From Liolophura sinensis (taxonomy: Eukaryota; Mollusca; Polyplacophora; Chitonida; Chitonidae), in contig NC_088301.1 in the NCBI RefSeq assembly GCF_032854445.1, positions 19,649,808 through 19,713,807 of the forward strand: a stretch of DNA of 64,000 nucleotides, in the 5' to 3' direction. Under the pieces are notes generated by a model, which was not told the DNA's origin, made no database searches, and saw only the letters and a program-made list of their open reading frames with translations. Below are positions 12,485 through 24,335 of the stretch, in pieces. Numbering within the stretch: position 1 is the first letter of the stretch; every line of letters starts with the position of its first letter. A program made the translations under genes and the position numbers.

Positions 12485-12705
12485 AGGGCCCAAATCCACA
12501 AAGCCCTTTCAGACTTCAGTCAAAAATAAAAAAAAAAACTGTATAGGATATGCTTAGTTTATGGTATTGGAAGTTGAAATCCGGACACATTTGCCTTAAG
12601 AGAACATGTATGAGGGGTACAAAATTTTAATTTCTAAAATCCGAAAACAAACTTTGGGATAAACTTAAGTCAGAAATGGCTTGTTGGAATCTGCACCCAA
12701 AATTG
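12485..12705. mobile_element. MITE-like element with imperfect terminal inverted repeats
   Basis: The left end GGGCCCAAATCCACAAAGCC-CTTTCAGACTTCAGTC is matched by the inverted right end (GACTTAAG...AGAAATGGCTTGTTGGAATCTGCACCC read as arm). The interior is AT-rich and non-coding. Position 28928-29150 looks like a relative with the same GGGCCC...AAGTC style of ends. Confidence 0.5.
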
Positions 12706-13165
12706 CTTGAGATAGCTATTTCACCAACATGTATTACAATCTGGCAATTTTAGCTTAAATTACTGTCATGTTTTGTTTTTTTTTTTTGTTGTTTTTTTTT
12801 TGTTTATTTTTTTTAAATCCAGTGATGTTGGGGAACATGCATATATGACATACAGTCTAAACTACCGTAACAAACAGTATTCTCACTGACACTTCTCTGC
12901 CGGCAGTTTTATATCTCGGTCACTTTGAAAGGTCACTACAATATGAATACACTTATACATCAAGGCTAATGGTGAAGTGAGAAAACTGTGATAAAATTGA
13001 GATGACCTTCAAAAAAACATATACAACTACTTCCTTGCTTTATACTGATGTCATTATAAAATCATGAACAACACAATAAAAACCCTTAACTACCATCTAC
13101 AGTGCTCCAAACAGTGATCCATCAGAATCAAAAATACATACACAAAACACTCTTTTCTGGCCAAT
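12706..13165. other. Intronic sequence with T-rich tract
   Basis: A T-rich tract at about 12774-12816 interrupted by G. No gene is seen. Confidence 0.45.
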
Positions 13166-13169
13166 AAAC

Positions 13170-13500
13170 ATGTTTGACACACTCAAATTTATGTACATAA
13201 ATATATTCCTTAAACACATACGATGTATACTACACCTTTACCTTCAATCCCTATGCTTCTTTGCCACATTAAACTCCATGCTCTAACACCTTACCCCTTA
13301 AATTTATGACGCACTAAAATTTATGTGCATAAATCTATTCCTTAAACACATGTGACACATATACACAAATACACAGCACCCATAATCCCTTCTGTACCAC
13401 ATTAGATTTCCTGTTCTAACACTGCATCCCTCAAATTTACGACATACTAAAATCCATGCACACAACGCAGTACTTGTTTGACACACTCAAATCCCTATCA
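13170..13500. repeat. Long-period tandem repeat, about 133-bp unit, about 2.5 copies
   Basis: CACTCAAATTTATGTACATA at about 13180 recurs as CACTAAAATTTATGTGCATA about 133 bases later, with the same flanks (TATTCCTTAAACACAT). A third partial start follows at about 13441 (ACTAAAATCCATGCACA). It leads directly into the 48-bp array. Confidence 0.75.
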
Positions 13501-13690
13501 ATTTAACAGTGACTACTTCACATGTTTTACACACTAAAATCCCTATCAATTTAACAGTGACTACTTCACATGTTTTACACACTAAAATCCCTATCAATTT
13601 AACAGTGACTACTTCACATGTTTTACACACTAAAATCCCTATCAATTTAACAGTGACTACTTCACATGTTTTACACACTAAAATCCTTGC
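13480..13690. repeat. Minisatellite, 48-bp unit, about 4.3 copies
   Basis: Near-identical units of AATCCCTATCAATTTAACAG followed by TGACTACTTCACATGTTTTAC and ACACTAA. Because 48 is a multiple of three, both strands show repeat-encoded open frames; these are a by-product. The unit shares its ACACACTAAAATCC edge with the 133-bp repeat, so it probably arose from it. Confidence 0.9.
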
Positions 13691-14275
13691 ACATCCCACA
13701 ATTACTTCCTAAATGCATAAAGCTGAGAAACAATGCTCAGTGTTAAATCAAGTAAATTACTGTCACTTTATTTATACCATCAATCACTTGAATAGACCCT
13801 ATCATATTAAGCCAATATATATGTAATTCTAACAGGAATATTGAGTTTCCTTTTTTTCACATGGTTAGACCATCTAATAAACAACATACTCAAATCCTTA
13901 CTTTTCCAAAAGGTTGGTAAAGAAATGTAATATTCTACTTTCAACACTACTAATATCTGTGCCAAATTTTAAAAGAATTAGGGACTCTGGACTTGAGAAT
14001 TAATATATAGCCCTAAATGCTTTTAGCATATGTAGTGCAGGAAGATTGCTTTATAAAGCATGCATTTTCATCCACTCTTCGTAACCTTGAAGAATTGATT
14101 TTGTGAAGAAACAGGAGAGTGATAAAGCAAGTGATAAAAGCAGAAGCGGTGAGGATGGTATGATATATGGTGACCTTTTTAATATGTTACCTGACATCTT
14201 ATCGTATGCACTCAGGGTTTAATTTCATACTCGAAGGATACACCTACATTACAATCTAATGGCTTCAAGAAAACA

Positions 14276-14364
14276 CAAAAATGCTGGCCACATTTGGATA
14301 AGTGAAATATTCTTGAGAACGGCGTAAAACGCCAATCAAATAAATAAATAAATAAATAAATCCA
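14276..14364 (+). mobile_element. SINE family A, heavily 5'-truncated copy with target duplication
   Basis: An 89-bp piece of the family: GGATAAGTGAAATATTCTTG, AACGGCGTAAAACGCCAATC and an (AAAT)n tail. It is flanked by a perfect 11-base direct repeat TCAAGAAAACA at 14265-14275 and 14365-14375, which marks retrotransposition of a truncated copy. Confidence 0.85.
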
Positions 14365-14459
14365 TCAAGAAAACATGTCTTCCAAAAGTATTGCTTTTGA
14401 ATACATGTGCGATAGTCTACTAGTTTGAGAATAATAGCTATGTCAAAGTCCACAATTCA

Positions 14460-14660
14460 CAAAAACGGCCATAATTTGTAGAAAATGGAAAAAATAGCTC
14501 AAAACTTGATGTTTCGGTGAAACCATGCATGTATAAAGTTCTAGTAACCATCTCTTTTCCCAAAAAAGGCCTTCCTGTGCCAAACAGGCCTTAATTTCAT
14601 TGAAATGAACAAAACTGCTCGAAACTTGAACATGACTTGTCATGCTGAAACCACATTTCA
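14460..14660. repeat. Diverged two-copy duplication, about 120 bp apart
   Basis: GGCCATAATTTGTAGAAAATGGA...TAGCTCAAAACTTGATG...GTGAAACCAT is echoed by GGCCTTAATTTCATTGAAATGAA...TGCTCGAAACTTGAACATG...CTGAAACCAC. Old and imperfect. Confidence 0.5.
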
Positions 14661-14924
14661 ATTCATAACAGAATGCAAAACCATTTTGTCCAGCAGTCCA
14701 GGGAAATTCCTAATTCCAAAACAGGACAAAAATCCACATAATTTCCTTCTGGTGCTGGTATTAAAGGACTAGTTAAGGTACTGAACAGTTCATTCCACAC
14801 ATAACGATATATGAGTTTAACGCTAGGAAGATCATGCCTTTACCCGATTTATCCCAAATAATCACATTTTCACACTTTCAAGATCTTGAAAACCGTTAAC
14901 AAAATTTGTAATATATCCACAAAT

Positions 14925-15000
14925 AATATATTTATTCATTTATTTCATTGGTGGCCAGCATTATGGTGAGAGGAATCCACTCCCAAACTACAACAGTATC
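14925..15000 (-). mobile_element. SINE family A fragment with internal deletion
   Basis: A TTTATTCATTTATTTCATTGG tail is joined directly to TGGCCAGCATTATGGTGAGA. The central part (GTTTTACGCCG...ATTTCACTTATAC) is missing compared with 41652-41799. Confidence 0.6.
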
Positions 15001-16080
15001 AAGTAAACAGGACTTGACAAAAACCTTTAAACCATCAATGAACAGTAGCAATATAATTATTTGTATTCTGTAGCTATGCATAAACATGTATAAATGGACT
15101 GTGCAATCAAAATCACAGAATCTATTCTGTCCATACTTATCTATTTATTTAGGTGACAAAACTCCATGTGATGGACTATACAGACTATGGAATTGCTGAG
15201 ATATTCTGAATGAATGCTGTCAAATCAATCTTGAGACGATGGGGGGGTGGGGGGAGAGAGAAGAGAGAGGCTGGGATGAGAGGGGGCTTCATTCTATACC
15301 ATGGTGATGATGACCCTTTCTACAGTCATGTAAATCACTGACAGCAGGAAATCAGTGAAAGACGCTGGGCATCAGTGAATCCCAGGAATAACCAACTACC
15401 CTGAGATAGTCTGCCAAGAACTTGGTACAACCTGAGACAACCTCATCAATATAATCACCTGCTCTGTTCTGTGGATTTAATAAGAAAGCATGGACATGAT
15501 AGAGGGGATAGACGGAGAATGACCCCACAGCTCTCAGGGTCTCTCTACCAGCCTGACCTATGAATAAACCATCAGCGGTAGGATTTATGAGACATGTAAG
15601 GGGGGGGGGGGGGGGGGGGGGAGCAGCCTGTAAACCTATTAGACATTGCTTGTACCTGGATTAACAGCAGGTTTACAGAGCTAATGTGGTTAGCATATTA
15701 GCCATAATTTAAATATGTTACATAACACATAACATCACATGTAGGTGACAGGCAGTCGTGTTTGTATATCAAACTGAATTCTGGACATTTCCGCATGCAA
15801 GAACTTAGATAGGGCTCAATTAATGTATGGCGCTAGTTCTGTACAGCTGAGCTCTACCACTGTCTGTTTTTTGTTATATCTCACGGGAGATTTAGTACAA
15901 GAATCTTAGATATCCATATATTAGCAGGAAAAGCATTTAACATTAGGTTAACACTTTTCAGTGAACTTTGTAATATTTTAAGAGAGCTTTCATTTGTAAA
16001 GCAAACTAAACAAATAACAGGTTCATGGACAGATTTACAACCCTGAGAGGATTTACATGTATTTATCTGATCTTTAACCT
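15001..16080. other. Intronic sequence with G tracts
   Basis: G-rich stretch at 15241-15254 and an uninterrupted G22 at 15600-15621. The rest is ordinary intron without a recognised gene. Confidence 0.5.
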
Positions 16081-16124
16081 CAAATGAAGGGTCTAAAATT
16101 TTTGAGACCTCTTTTCATCACAAA

Positions 16125-16390
16125 TTTGTCACTCCATAAAATTTGGTTTGAATACGTTATTTGTCATTCGAAAATAATTATTTTCCTAAACTATGTGTAT
16201 GCTGTTTTCACTGTAGAATCCATTATCTGTCATTCAAATAGTTACTTAAACTGTGCTGTTTTCATTAAAATCAATTATTTGTAATTTAACAATGCCTACT
16301 CAAAACCCTGCTGTTTCCATTGGAATCAATTATTTGTCATTCAGAAAAACAGTTATGTACACTGTGTGGTTTTCATAACATCTTTCAGTC
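16125..16390. repeat. Degenerate tandem repeat, about 70-bp unit, about 4 copies
   Basis: Recurring ATTATTTGTCATTCAG-type cores precede GTGCTGTTTTCATT and AAAATCAATTATTTGT. Examples start at about 16160, 16228, 16268 and 16330. The copies are well diverged. Confidence 0.65.
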
Positions 16391-17000
16391 TCCTATATAT
16401 ATTAATTTGAAGCCTTTTATCAAAATTACACACAATGACAGCAAATAATCCGAGAAGATATAATCACAGGAGAAAACCCTTACACTACCATCTGCAAATA
16501 TCCACACACTTCCCACCCTGAAACCTGGCATAAACAATCAACAGAGACAAGCGCTAGAATAGTTAATCAATCTCTCCCGGGGATGTGTAACCAGCCATGA
16601 ATATCTATCCATCATGTGCCTATACGATAAACATGCTTAATTAGGTCAATTAATCAGGGGTCAGTGAACTTTGACCTCGTAACTATATATTGATGGATTA
16701 TACTGACTTCACTGCTGACCAGAACTGCAGTGCAAGAAGGAACCAAGAAATACCAGCAAAAAATCAAAATCAAGAACAGGATTTTAATGCTTCTGTACAA
16801 TTGTCTATTGTGTCATAAATAATGATTTTACATTTATTCAACTTTTGACTCATTAGTCCACATCTGACAGGATCCATGTGTACTCTTACAGTACACAAAT
16901 TGGTGTACTCATTGCACAGAAGTACACAAAACGATAGAGTACACAAAATGCTTGACATATTTCAGATCGAGTAAGATCACAAGTGCCAAATTATCACCAC
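16391..17000. other. Intronic sequence, no gene recognised
   Basis: AT-rich sequence. A repeated GTACACA motif at 16885-16950 is the only local pattern. Confidence 0.4.
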
Positions 17001-17004
17001 AAAA

Positions 17005-17210
17005 CCACATACTGTAAATCTTCAAACTTTTCAATCACTAAAGCACTTTTTACAGTGGAATTTATGCATACAATTATCACGAAAATGATGCCAAAAATGA
17101 TTTGTTTGTGTCACTAAAGAATGTAAGCTTCATAAAACTGTGAAAAACTCATAAAAATTATTTCTCTACACCCCACAGTTCTCTCAGAATGTTCGAAAGT
17201 ATTGACGGCA
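17005..17210 (+). repeat. Dispersed repeat family C copy (uninterrupted)
   Basis: TACTGTAAATCTTCAAACTT, CAATCACTAAAGCACTTTTT, AGTGGAATTTATGCATACAA, then AAAATGATTTGTTTGTGTCA and CACCCCACAGTTCTCTCAGA. The same order occurs at 23990-24335, where a SINE splits it, and at 62029-62100. Unknown class, no coding capacity seen. Confidence 0.75.
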
Positions 17211-17539
17211 GGGGTGGGTTGAAAAGCCAGTCCGTCACAAGGATATAAATATTTTAGTACCTGTGTACCATTCCGGATTTGCATTTTAAAAACATACCGC
17301 TGATTCAAATCATCTTACAGGGTGTTTACATCACCTACATGATGCTGTTCAAACATCCTGTTTGAAAATTAAGTTAATCTCCGGGAGAGAATAAAAAAGG
17401 CCAAATCAAAATGTCAGCTAAGTACGTGAACCAAGTATCTTACAGGCAGTCATTCCGAAGTAAGAGGAAATCCATAGAACGTTTGATAAAAGAATTAACT
17501 AGCCAAGGCTGCACAAGAGAAGACATTAAGCCCATACAA

Positions 17540-17568
17540 CTATATATATATTTATATATATATATATA
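17540..17568. repeat. (TA)n microsatellite
   Basis: A short TA tract interrupted by TTTA. Confidence 0.9.
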
Positions 17569-19190
17569 CGCCACAGCCTAATCCTCTCATACCAAGTATT
17601 GCTGCCCCCTTAAAAGCCTGGTCAATTAATCCGGGTGAATAATGCCCATAGACAGGTGCAAACGTCTTACCTGGCTGAAAAGATCAGAGTAAAAGTGTGC
17701 TCTGACTCTGAGGTTAGAATCTATAGCTATTGATTTCACCAAGAAGTCATACGCTAACTTGAGATTAAAAAGGACAACAATGTGCGCTAGCTTAAGACCT
17801 TGTTCAAAAGTGTAGTTGGCATTTGGTCTTGTTCGATCACATAAGAAAATATACTGCTTTAAGGTCATATTATATTCTCTATGCATTTTCACTCAAGAAA
17901 ATGGACTGTTCCATTTTCAATTAATTTGGGTGCGTGTGTGTGTGTGTAAAAAAGGGGGGGGGAGGCAAGGAATCCTTATTACACTCTTCTTTCAAACAGA
18001 AACTTAACTGTTTCTATTAAAGTATGCTTTACAACAAAATTGCCGGTCTCAAAGAGGCAGGCTGTCGTGCCAATTAATTGAGACATAATCGATGCATTCA
18101 TTCAGATAGTCTACATAATCAGAGATGACTACAGGGTCTTGTGTGCGTCGGAAGGACTCTTCTAAAGAAATCAAACGAGCAAAATTTGAAAAAAATGAGT
18201 GATTTTTTTTCTAAAAATGAAATGTTTGTGTTTTTATGGTAAGGTTAACTCAAGGTTAACTTAAGGTTTATTCATGGTAAGGTTGCTAGATGTCAGTGCT
18301 ACACATTTCTGGAATATCCACACAAATATGTTATTAAAATGGTTGAGAATGCATTACCAAGCATACACAAAATCTGTGGCCTCTAGACCCCCAGCTATTT
18401 TGGTTTTACCTCACTGCTCCTGGCAAAATGTTTTCCCTTCTAGTATCTCTAAAACAACTCCTGGATAGAATTTATAACCTATTATTTCTTGTCACATTCT
18501 AAATCCCATTAACAGTTTGAGAATAGTCACCAAAACTATCTGCACTAATTACTAACCTGCGCAGAGCATAACCCGTTTTCATGCTCTGCAATACAAACAA
18601 TTGTTTACCGTACTGTAATTAGGACAATTATAATAATTAAGTTACGGAGGCTTAATTATCACTCAATTCAGCATTAGGGCTTCACCTGCCATAATGTAAA
18701 GCCACCTTGAATTTAAAAACGTCTTATGGTTAACCTTTAAAACCACAACAATAATAAAAAAACAAGTAAAAAAAAAAAACAAGAGTATTTGTAGGACATG
18801 ACATTTAGCATGCATGAAGTAATTAATCAGTATAAGGCCATGCGTAATAACATACAGAATGGTGTTCATTTGTCCAGCTAACTCTCGGAGGAATTATTGA
18901 TTATGTTAAATAAAGTATAATGCACAGAAGCTTAAAATGCTGGCTTACTGATGCTGAGCAGATTCGCTTAACATTGTTATATAGCGGAAAATTTGAGGGA
19001 GAGGTTTGCAACTGTGCTATACTGAATCGTGTGTTGTATAAAGAAACATCAATCGTCATATTAATGGGTATTATGTCTCAACGGGTGAATACGGGTAGAA
19101 ATGCCATCATACAGTACACGGTAATAGTGGCAAATATATACGCAGTGTGCATAGAAACAGCATATCATAGTAAATGGTACATGGTAGATA
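17569..19190. other. Intronic sequence, no gene recognised
   Basis: Contains a (TG)n/G9 patch at 17930-17962 and a triplicated AAGGTTAA motif at about 18240-18285. The minus-strand frame at 17626-17892 has a CAG|GTAAGA site, but no recognisable domain and no ATG frame of the PDE4 phase. Confidence 0.45.
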
Positions 19191-19194
19191 TATA

Positions 19195-19495
19195 TCAATA
19201 GGTGGGAACACCACTTAATACTTGTAAATATGTATGAATGGGTGGAAGCACCATAATATTAATGGTAAGTTTATACCAATGGGTATCATATAAATGGAAA
19301 ATATGCAGCCCATAGGTAGAAACACCATTGTGTTAATGATAAATTTGTATTAATGGGTAAAAACACCATTGTGTTAATGGTAAATTTATATTAATGGGTA
19401 CAAACACCATTGTGTTAATGGTAAATTTGTATTAATGGGTACAAATACCATTTTGTTAATGGTGAATTTGTATTAATGGGTACAAACATCATCAA
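19195..19495. repeat. Minisatellite, 41-bp unit, about 6-7 copies
   Basis: The later copies are regular: TTAATGGGTACAAACACCAT, TGTGTTAATGG and TAAATTTGTA. Earlier copies (19195-19320) are diverged and longer. Confidence 0.85.
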
Positions 19496-20440
19496 CAAAC
19501 TTTGTATCCAGGTGCTACAGCTAAGTATTGGAACACAACTAAAATAAGAGCTAATTCTTTATTCTAATTCCCTTTTATCACAGCATACATTATGGAATGT
19601 CAGGACAGCTAAAGTCACCACAAAATATTACAACAGGAAGATCAAACTCCCTCTGATTAAAGAGATGTGGGTGATACTGGCATATGCACATGTATGTATC
19701 TACAACATCTATGACAGCACCAACTGGGCCTGCACACATGTATATATGTATGTACGGCTCTACCCTTGCATTGTCTTAATGCAGGACATATGAAATGCAA
19801 AATACTTTAAACTGTAAAATATTTCATATATACTATATCTACTCCTCTAGCAAACCACACGACAAGCGAGGTGGTATAAAATATGACACCTGGTCTTGTC
19901 TGGATGAAATGACCTCGATCTCTGGCTCTGACACAATCTTAATCGCGGCCTCTATACCTGTAGGCCGAGGCTTATACACATGCACAGCTTATTGACTTCA
20001 GATTAGGATCATTTCCAACTAAGTATTAAAACTCCCTGGAGCAGATATAGTACTTGCAACCAAACTGCGTACTTAGCTCACTTTGCTCCGTACATGTATG
20101 CGGCACATATGTCATCTTTTTCGGACACAACGTAAATGTACTGATACATCTTACATCAACATTATGGTAAATTACCATCAGCGGAAAGTAAAATGACTTT
20201 ATTTTAGCCATGCATGTAGTTGCATAAATATGTATAAATTACACACCTTCACCGCAGCTATACAGTAATCTCTCTTTCTTCAAGGTTTTATGAATACTTT
20301 AATAGTATCTTTGGACGTCAGCCTCTACGATAAAAGAAAGAAAAATGACAACTAAAATGACTAAATTTTTAGCTATCCATGTGACTGTATGCATGTACAT
20401 CTTCACTGTAGCTATATGGCAATCTCCATCTTAAAAGAAT
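19496..20440. other. Intron between the 105-codon first exon and the shared exon
   Basis: No gene or element is recognised in this stretch. Its far end carries the donor of the 20448-20764 exon. Confidence 0.4.
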
Positions 20441-20447
20441 TCAATAC

Positions 20448-20764
20448 CTGCTATCTTTAGACATACTCCACCTGAACGAAGGGTGGATACCATCCAGTCC
20501 CAGTCCGGGAGGGCGTTTCCTGTTGCCCAGTAGGATGCCCGGCCCTGACCAAAACTGGTCCTGATGATGGAGTTCTGTGACGGTGTTAGAAAGTGACCGC
20601 ACCATGTAGTTGTGTCGTCGCAGTCCAGGCAAGTGGCCAGAGGTAGTCGCGGAGGAAGACGTGGAAGATGTTGACAATGACATGGTCTGAGAGCTGGTCA
20701 TTCGGTTCTTGGAAAATTCCCAGACCATGTCCTCCTCTACTTTATCCACCATGACTGACCGCAT
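20448..20764 (-). CDS. PDE4: PDE4 alternative first exon, 105-codon N-terminus
   Basis: This is an open frame of 105 codons plus two bases, from ATG at 20764 to a CAG|GTATTG donor. An in-frame TGA lies at 20782-20780, so this is a first coding exon. The leftover AG plus the T of the shared exon makes Ser, giving ...MSKDS-S-FDVENG. The peptide opens MRSVMVDKVEEDMVWEFSKN. It then has a Ser/Thr-rich stretch at about residues 24-43, a basic GLRRHNYMVRSLS segment that could be phosphorylated, and a Gly/Pro-rich part (GPGILLGNRKRPPGLGLDG) before IHPSFRWSMSKDS. Codon use looks like real coding sequence. It is comparable in position to the long N-termini of vertebrate PDE4 isoforms, several of which also have a WPSSF/SFRW-like segment just before FDVENG. 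A CpG-containing stretch at 21180-21330 could hold its promoter. I did not recognise a known domain. Confidence 0.75.
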
Positions 20765-21340
20765 CCACTGTGCGTAAGGTCAGAGTTACGTATATAGAAC
20801 CACCCAATCAAATTACGATAACACTTCCAAATGTAGCCTCAAACACAAAGCCCCGGAATTGAACAAATCACTCCCCTTCTCTCCCCCTGGGGTATTAAAC
20901 AGGGGTTCACTTTTGTGTAAAAAGTTTTGATCAGCTTCTAATAAAATGACACAGGTAAGTTTCTTGAGAGAGCAAGACGATACAAACCCAATCCTTGGAT
21001 CTGACAGCTAGCCCTACACCGATGCAATCAATATAATTCTGCACGATGTCGTCGTTGTGACCGTGATCAATTAGGAAACACGTAGGGCTTGAGACTCTGC
21101 CGCTGAGAGGCTGGCACATCGATGCATGTATCTCGGGTTTTCTCTCGATACACGATCTGTTAGGAGAAGGGATTGATGCAGACTGCTAATGCCACCGATG
21201 GAAATTATACTCTCTGACAAAGAGATGAGGCAATCGGGAGCACAAGGACGGCTTCACCGCGAAGCCCGATAGGTCGCTATGCGGGCTAACTTCAGCACCG
21301 TGGTGCGGAGGGTAAACTTTGTGTCTTCTGCACAGATTCC
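20765..21340 (-). promoter_or_regulatory. Probable 5'UTR and promoter region of the 105-codon PDE4 first exon
   Basis: This lies directly upstream of the ATG at 20764. It is less AT-rich than most of the window and has several CpG (21180-21330, including CACCGCGAAGCCCGATAGGT). A TATATA at about 20791-20796 is too near the ATG to serve it. No exact start site can be named. The promoter assignment is inferred only from the position of a first exon. Confidence 0.3.
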
Positions 21341-22095
21341 GTGTAAGCGCATTCAGAAGAACAATAAAGGCAATGCAGCGCTGGAAACTAGATGGACATG
21401 TGGTGAGGATGCTGTGTATTGTAGAAAGGTTTCTCGACTGGAGGGCATGCTAGGCTGGCTTTCCCTACATTCAAGACTAGATCAAATGTCATCAATCCTC
21501 TGCCAATGTAACTTTTAACATCCACTGTATTCCAGCTTCCATCCGACACATTGTAACATTCAAGTGCACTGATGAAATGTAGGCCTTTGTGGCATCCAAA
21601 CAAAACCACAAAAATGGAAGAAAAAAAAACCCAACATAAAAACAGTCCTTACTTAACAGATCCCAGAAACGGCTTAAGCTGACAACTTTAACACCAGTAA
21701 TCAAAAACCCGAGCTCCTTCTACATGGAGGTCTGTTTTCCGTCAGGGGGTGATATAACTTAACTGCACCAGGGGTGATACAGACAGGCAAATGTGTATCC
21801 AGCATAGCAGGATGCCCAAGTGATACACTCACAGCTGTAAACCAGTAACTGGACAGACACACCAGCTGGGGGCTTGGGAAAAAAAACCCTAAACCAGGGC
21901 AGGTCAGCTGCCTTTTTGTTATCATGTAGCTATAACCAGATGGATATGACACAGCTGACACTTAAATGTCAATATGGCTGCGTTAATTTCACATTACATA
22001 AGCAGGGTGTTCAAAATGCTCTACATAACACGTATCCTGATGATCATTAATAATCACTGTTGTAACCTGGCCTGTCAATGCTCAGCCTGTCCAGT
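21341..22095. other. Sequence upstream of the 105-codon exon, no gene recognised
   Basis: Mixed composition with short frames on both strands and no recognisable motif. Confidence 0.4.
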
Positions 22096-22099
22096 ACCA

Positions 22100-22548
22100 C
22101 TGATTTCAATACCGTGTCAGCTTGGAATTCCAGTATTCACTGTCTGGCCTGAAGTCTTCAAAACCACGGGTCCCAATACTGTATGAGCTTGTAATTGCAG
22201 TATTCACTGTCTGGCCTGAAGTCATCAAAATCACTGGTCCCAATACTGTATGAGCTTGTAATTGCAGTATTCACTGTCTGGCCTGAAGTCTTCAAAACCA
22301 CGGGTCCCAATACTGTATGAGCTTGTAATTCCAGTATTCACTGTCTGGCCTGAAGTCATCAAAACCACGGGTTCCAATACCGTATGAACTTGTAATTCCA
22401 GTATTCACTGTCTGGCCTGAAGTCATCAAAACCACGGGTTCCAATACTGTATGAGCTTGTAATTCCAGTATTCACTGTCTGGCCTGAAGTCTTCAAAACC
22501 ACGGGTTCCAATACTGTATGAGCTTGTAATTCCAGTATTCAATGAACC
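22100..22548. repeat. Minisatellite, 67-bp unit, about 6.5 copies
   Basis: Units contain CCAATACTGTATGAGCTTGT, AATTCCAGTATTCACTGTC, TGGCCTGAAGTCTTCAAAAC and CACGGGT. Copies differ at a few fixed sites (CTTC/CATC, GGTCC/GGTTC, TGC/TCC), which lets the order of duplication be traced. Confidence 0.95.
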
Positions 22549-23740
22549 ACTGTATTAGATTGTTAAATTCCTTTCCAGTTTTCAATGCCTTTCAAGAAGT
22601 CTTCGAAAAGTGAAAATCTGTACTGGCTACGAATTCACTCAAGTATCAAAGTTATCATGAATTCTTGCAGCAACTAGACTTTTCCTAAACTGCTCCACTT
22701 TAAACAAACTGTACATCCAATGTACAATATAGGTAAACTTTGCCCCGTGGAAACTAAACTTTGTGCTACTGCTCATACTTATACTGCCAAACATACAGGT
22801 TATCAAGTACTCTACCCGATGGTGTTTTTCACAAGGTCCTTTTACAAGGAAAATCCCTCAGCTCTGTCACTCCTTTACTAGCAGCCATGCTGTTATCATA
22901 TTGGCACTTAGATGCCCATCCGTCAACATGTGGCAAATCTAGGACAGGATAAACCCTGTCAACACGCCTCTTTCCCACAAGGGCCCAATCCTGTAAGCAG
23001 GATAATAGCATGTCAAGAGCCAATCAAATGTCACCGCTGCTATTCTCCAGGCTGTATGTACATGTATAGGAGTGAAGGTCAGGGTGGAATATCCCAGATC
23101 CTTTATCCTGAAGTCTTCCTGACTGACCAGTTCACTCTGACACTATGGCAGTATGAAACATTACACTGACCAGTACAATACTGAACTGCAGGTCCTTATG
23201 GGAAGTGGTCATTCAGGGCCTGAATGGATCTGGACAACAATCGAGGGTCCCAAAGGGGGGGGGGATGAATTAATAGCTATCACATCATATGTAAGAGGAT
23301 CAATATTTACTATCAGCAAATAAACAAACCACAAAAAAAAATAATAACTAAATAAAAAAGAAAGTAAATGAAAAAAAAAATAAAACATACAAAAAATACA
23401 TACATGATACATGCTAAACTCTGTTTTGATTTAATTTAAATATCTTGTCAACATCCTTATATAATCTCTTGCTGCCAGTGTTTGTTGTTTTTGTTTCGTT
23501 TTGTTTTTTCTATGACTATGTAAGACCACATGTGATGACGTAAATGTACATCTATAATGAAGTCAGACATGCACAACTGATTGTAATATATCAACTTGAC
23601 TATAACACACGACTTTGCCTCTCACATATAAAATCGTGTCACATCATCCACGCTCAAATGAATTAAGTCTGTTCATTTCATATCTCACTTTCATTTATCT
23701 GTATACTAAATGTACACGTACACTAAATAACCACAAATGT
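22549..23740. other. Intronic sequence, no gene recognised
   Basis: Contains a G10 run at about 23255-23264 and A-rich tracts at 23330-23395. No gene is seen. Confidence 0.45.
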
Positions 23741-23744
23741 CGCT

Positions 23745-23935
23745 CATGACTAACTTGCCCATTTTCCCTGGTCCTGAGATTTCTCATGATTTTAGAAAGG
23801 TGTTTTGAGGTTGGGATGAAGTTCTGCTGGAAAATTGTAAGTTTCAGCACCAAAAACACTATTTCGTGACATTTATTTGCCTCTAAAAATGCACTTTTGT
23901 GGGCAAAAGTTTAGGTCATTTAGGATATACGTATG
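23745..23935 (+). repeat. Dispersed repeat family B copy
   Basis: CATGACTAACTTGCCCATTT, AGAAAGGTGTTTTGAGGTT, AAGTTTCAGCACCAAAAAC, GTGACATTTATTTGCCTCT and AAAATGCACTTTTGTGGGC. This is the reverse complement of the order at 5760-5965 and 55300-55500, and the same orientation as 46840-47010. It runs up to a family C copy, so B and C may be parts of one longer element. Confidence 0.65.
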
Positions 23936-23989
23936 TACTTCTTTATCTATTGGGTGGAATGGGGTAAATTACTTTTTTTCATATACTCT

Positions 23990-24335
23990 CAATGTTCAAC
24001 ATTTTCAACGACTGAAGCACTTTTTCTGTGGAATTTATGTATACAATTCTTACGAAAATGACACAAAAATGATCTGGTCAGGCAGCAACCTGCGGATGGT
24101 TGTGGATTTCCCCTAAGCTCTGCCCGGTGTCCAGCCACCATAATGTTGGCTGCAGTTGTATAAGTGAAATATTCTTGAGTATGGCGTAAAATACCAAGCA
24201 AATAAAATAAATAAAATAAACAAAAATGATTTGTTTTGGGTCATCAAAGATGCAAGCTTGATAAAACTGTACAGTTTTTTCTCTGCACCCCATTGTTCTA
24301 TCAGAATGTTTCAAAATATTGATAAGATTGGAGAA
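23990..24335 (+). repeat. Dispersed repeat family C copy, split by a SINE
   Basis: The left part runs from TCAACATTTTCAACGACTGA to ACACAAAAATGAT (to 24073). The right part resumes at 24220 with ACAAAAATGATTTGTTTTGG and ends CACCCCATTGTTCTATCAGA. The uninterrupted order is preserved at 17005-17210. Confidence 0.8.
24074..24219 (+). mobile_element. SINE family A copy with 11-bp target duplication
   Basis: The 146-bp element starts CTGGTCAGGCAGCAACCTGC, passes GGATGGTTGTGGATTTCC, CCACCATAATGTTGGCTGC and TAAGTGAAATATTCTTGAGT, and ends in an (AAATA)n tail. The direct repeat ACAAAAATGAT flanks it at 24063-24073 and 24220-24230. It is 5'-truncated, since no tRNA head is present. Confidence 0.9.

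Noticed and set aside
17626-17892. 88-codon minus-strand frame with a GTAAGA donor-like site
   Set aside because: No recognised domain, no ATG in the PDE4-compatible frame, and the frame reads through the putative donor.
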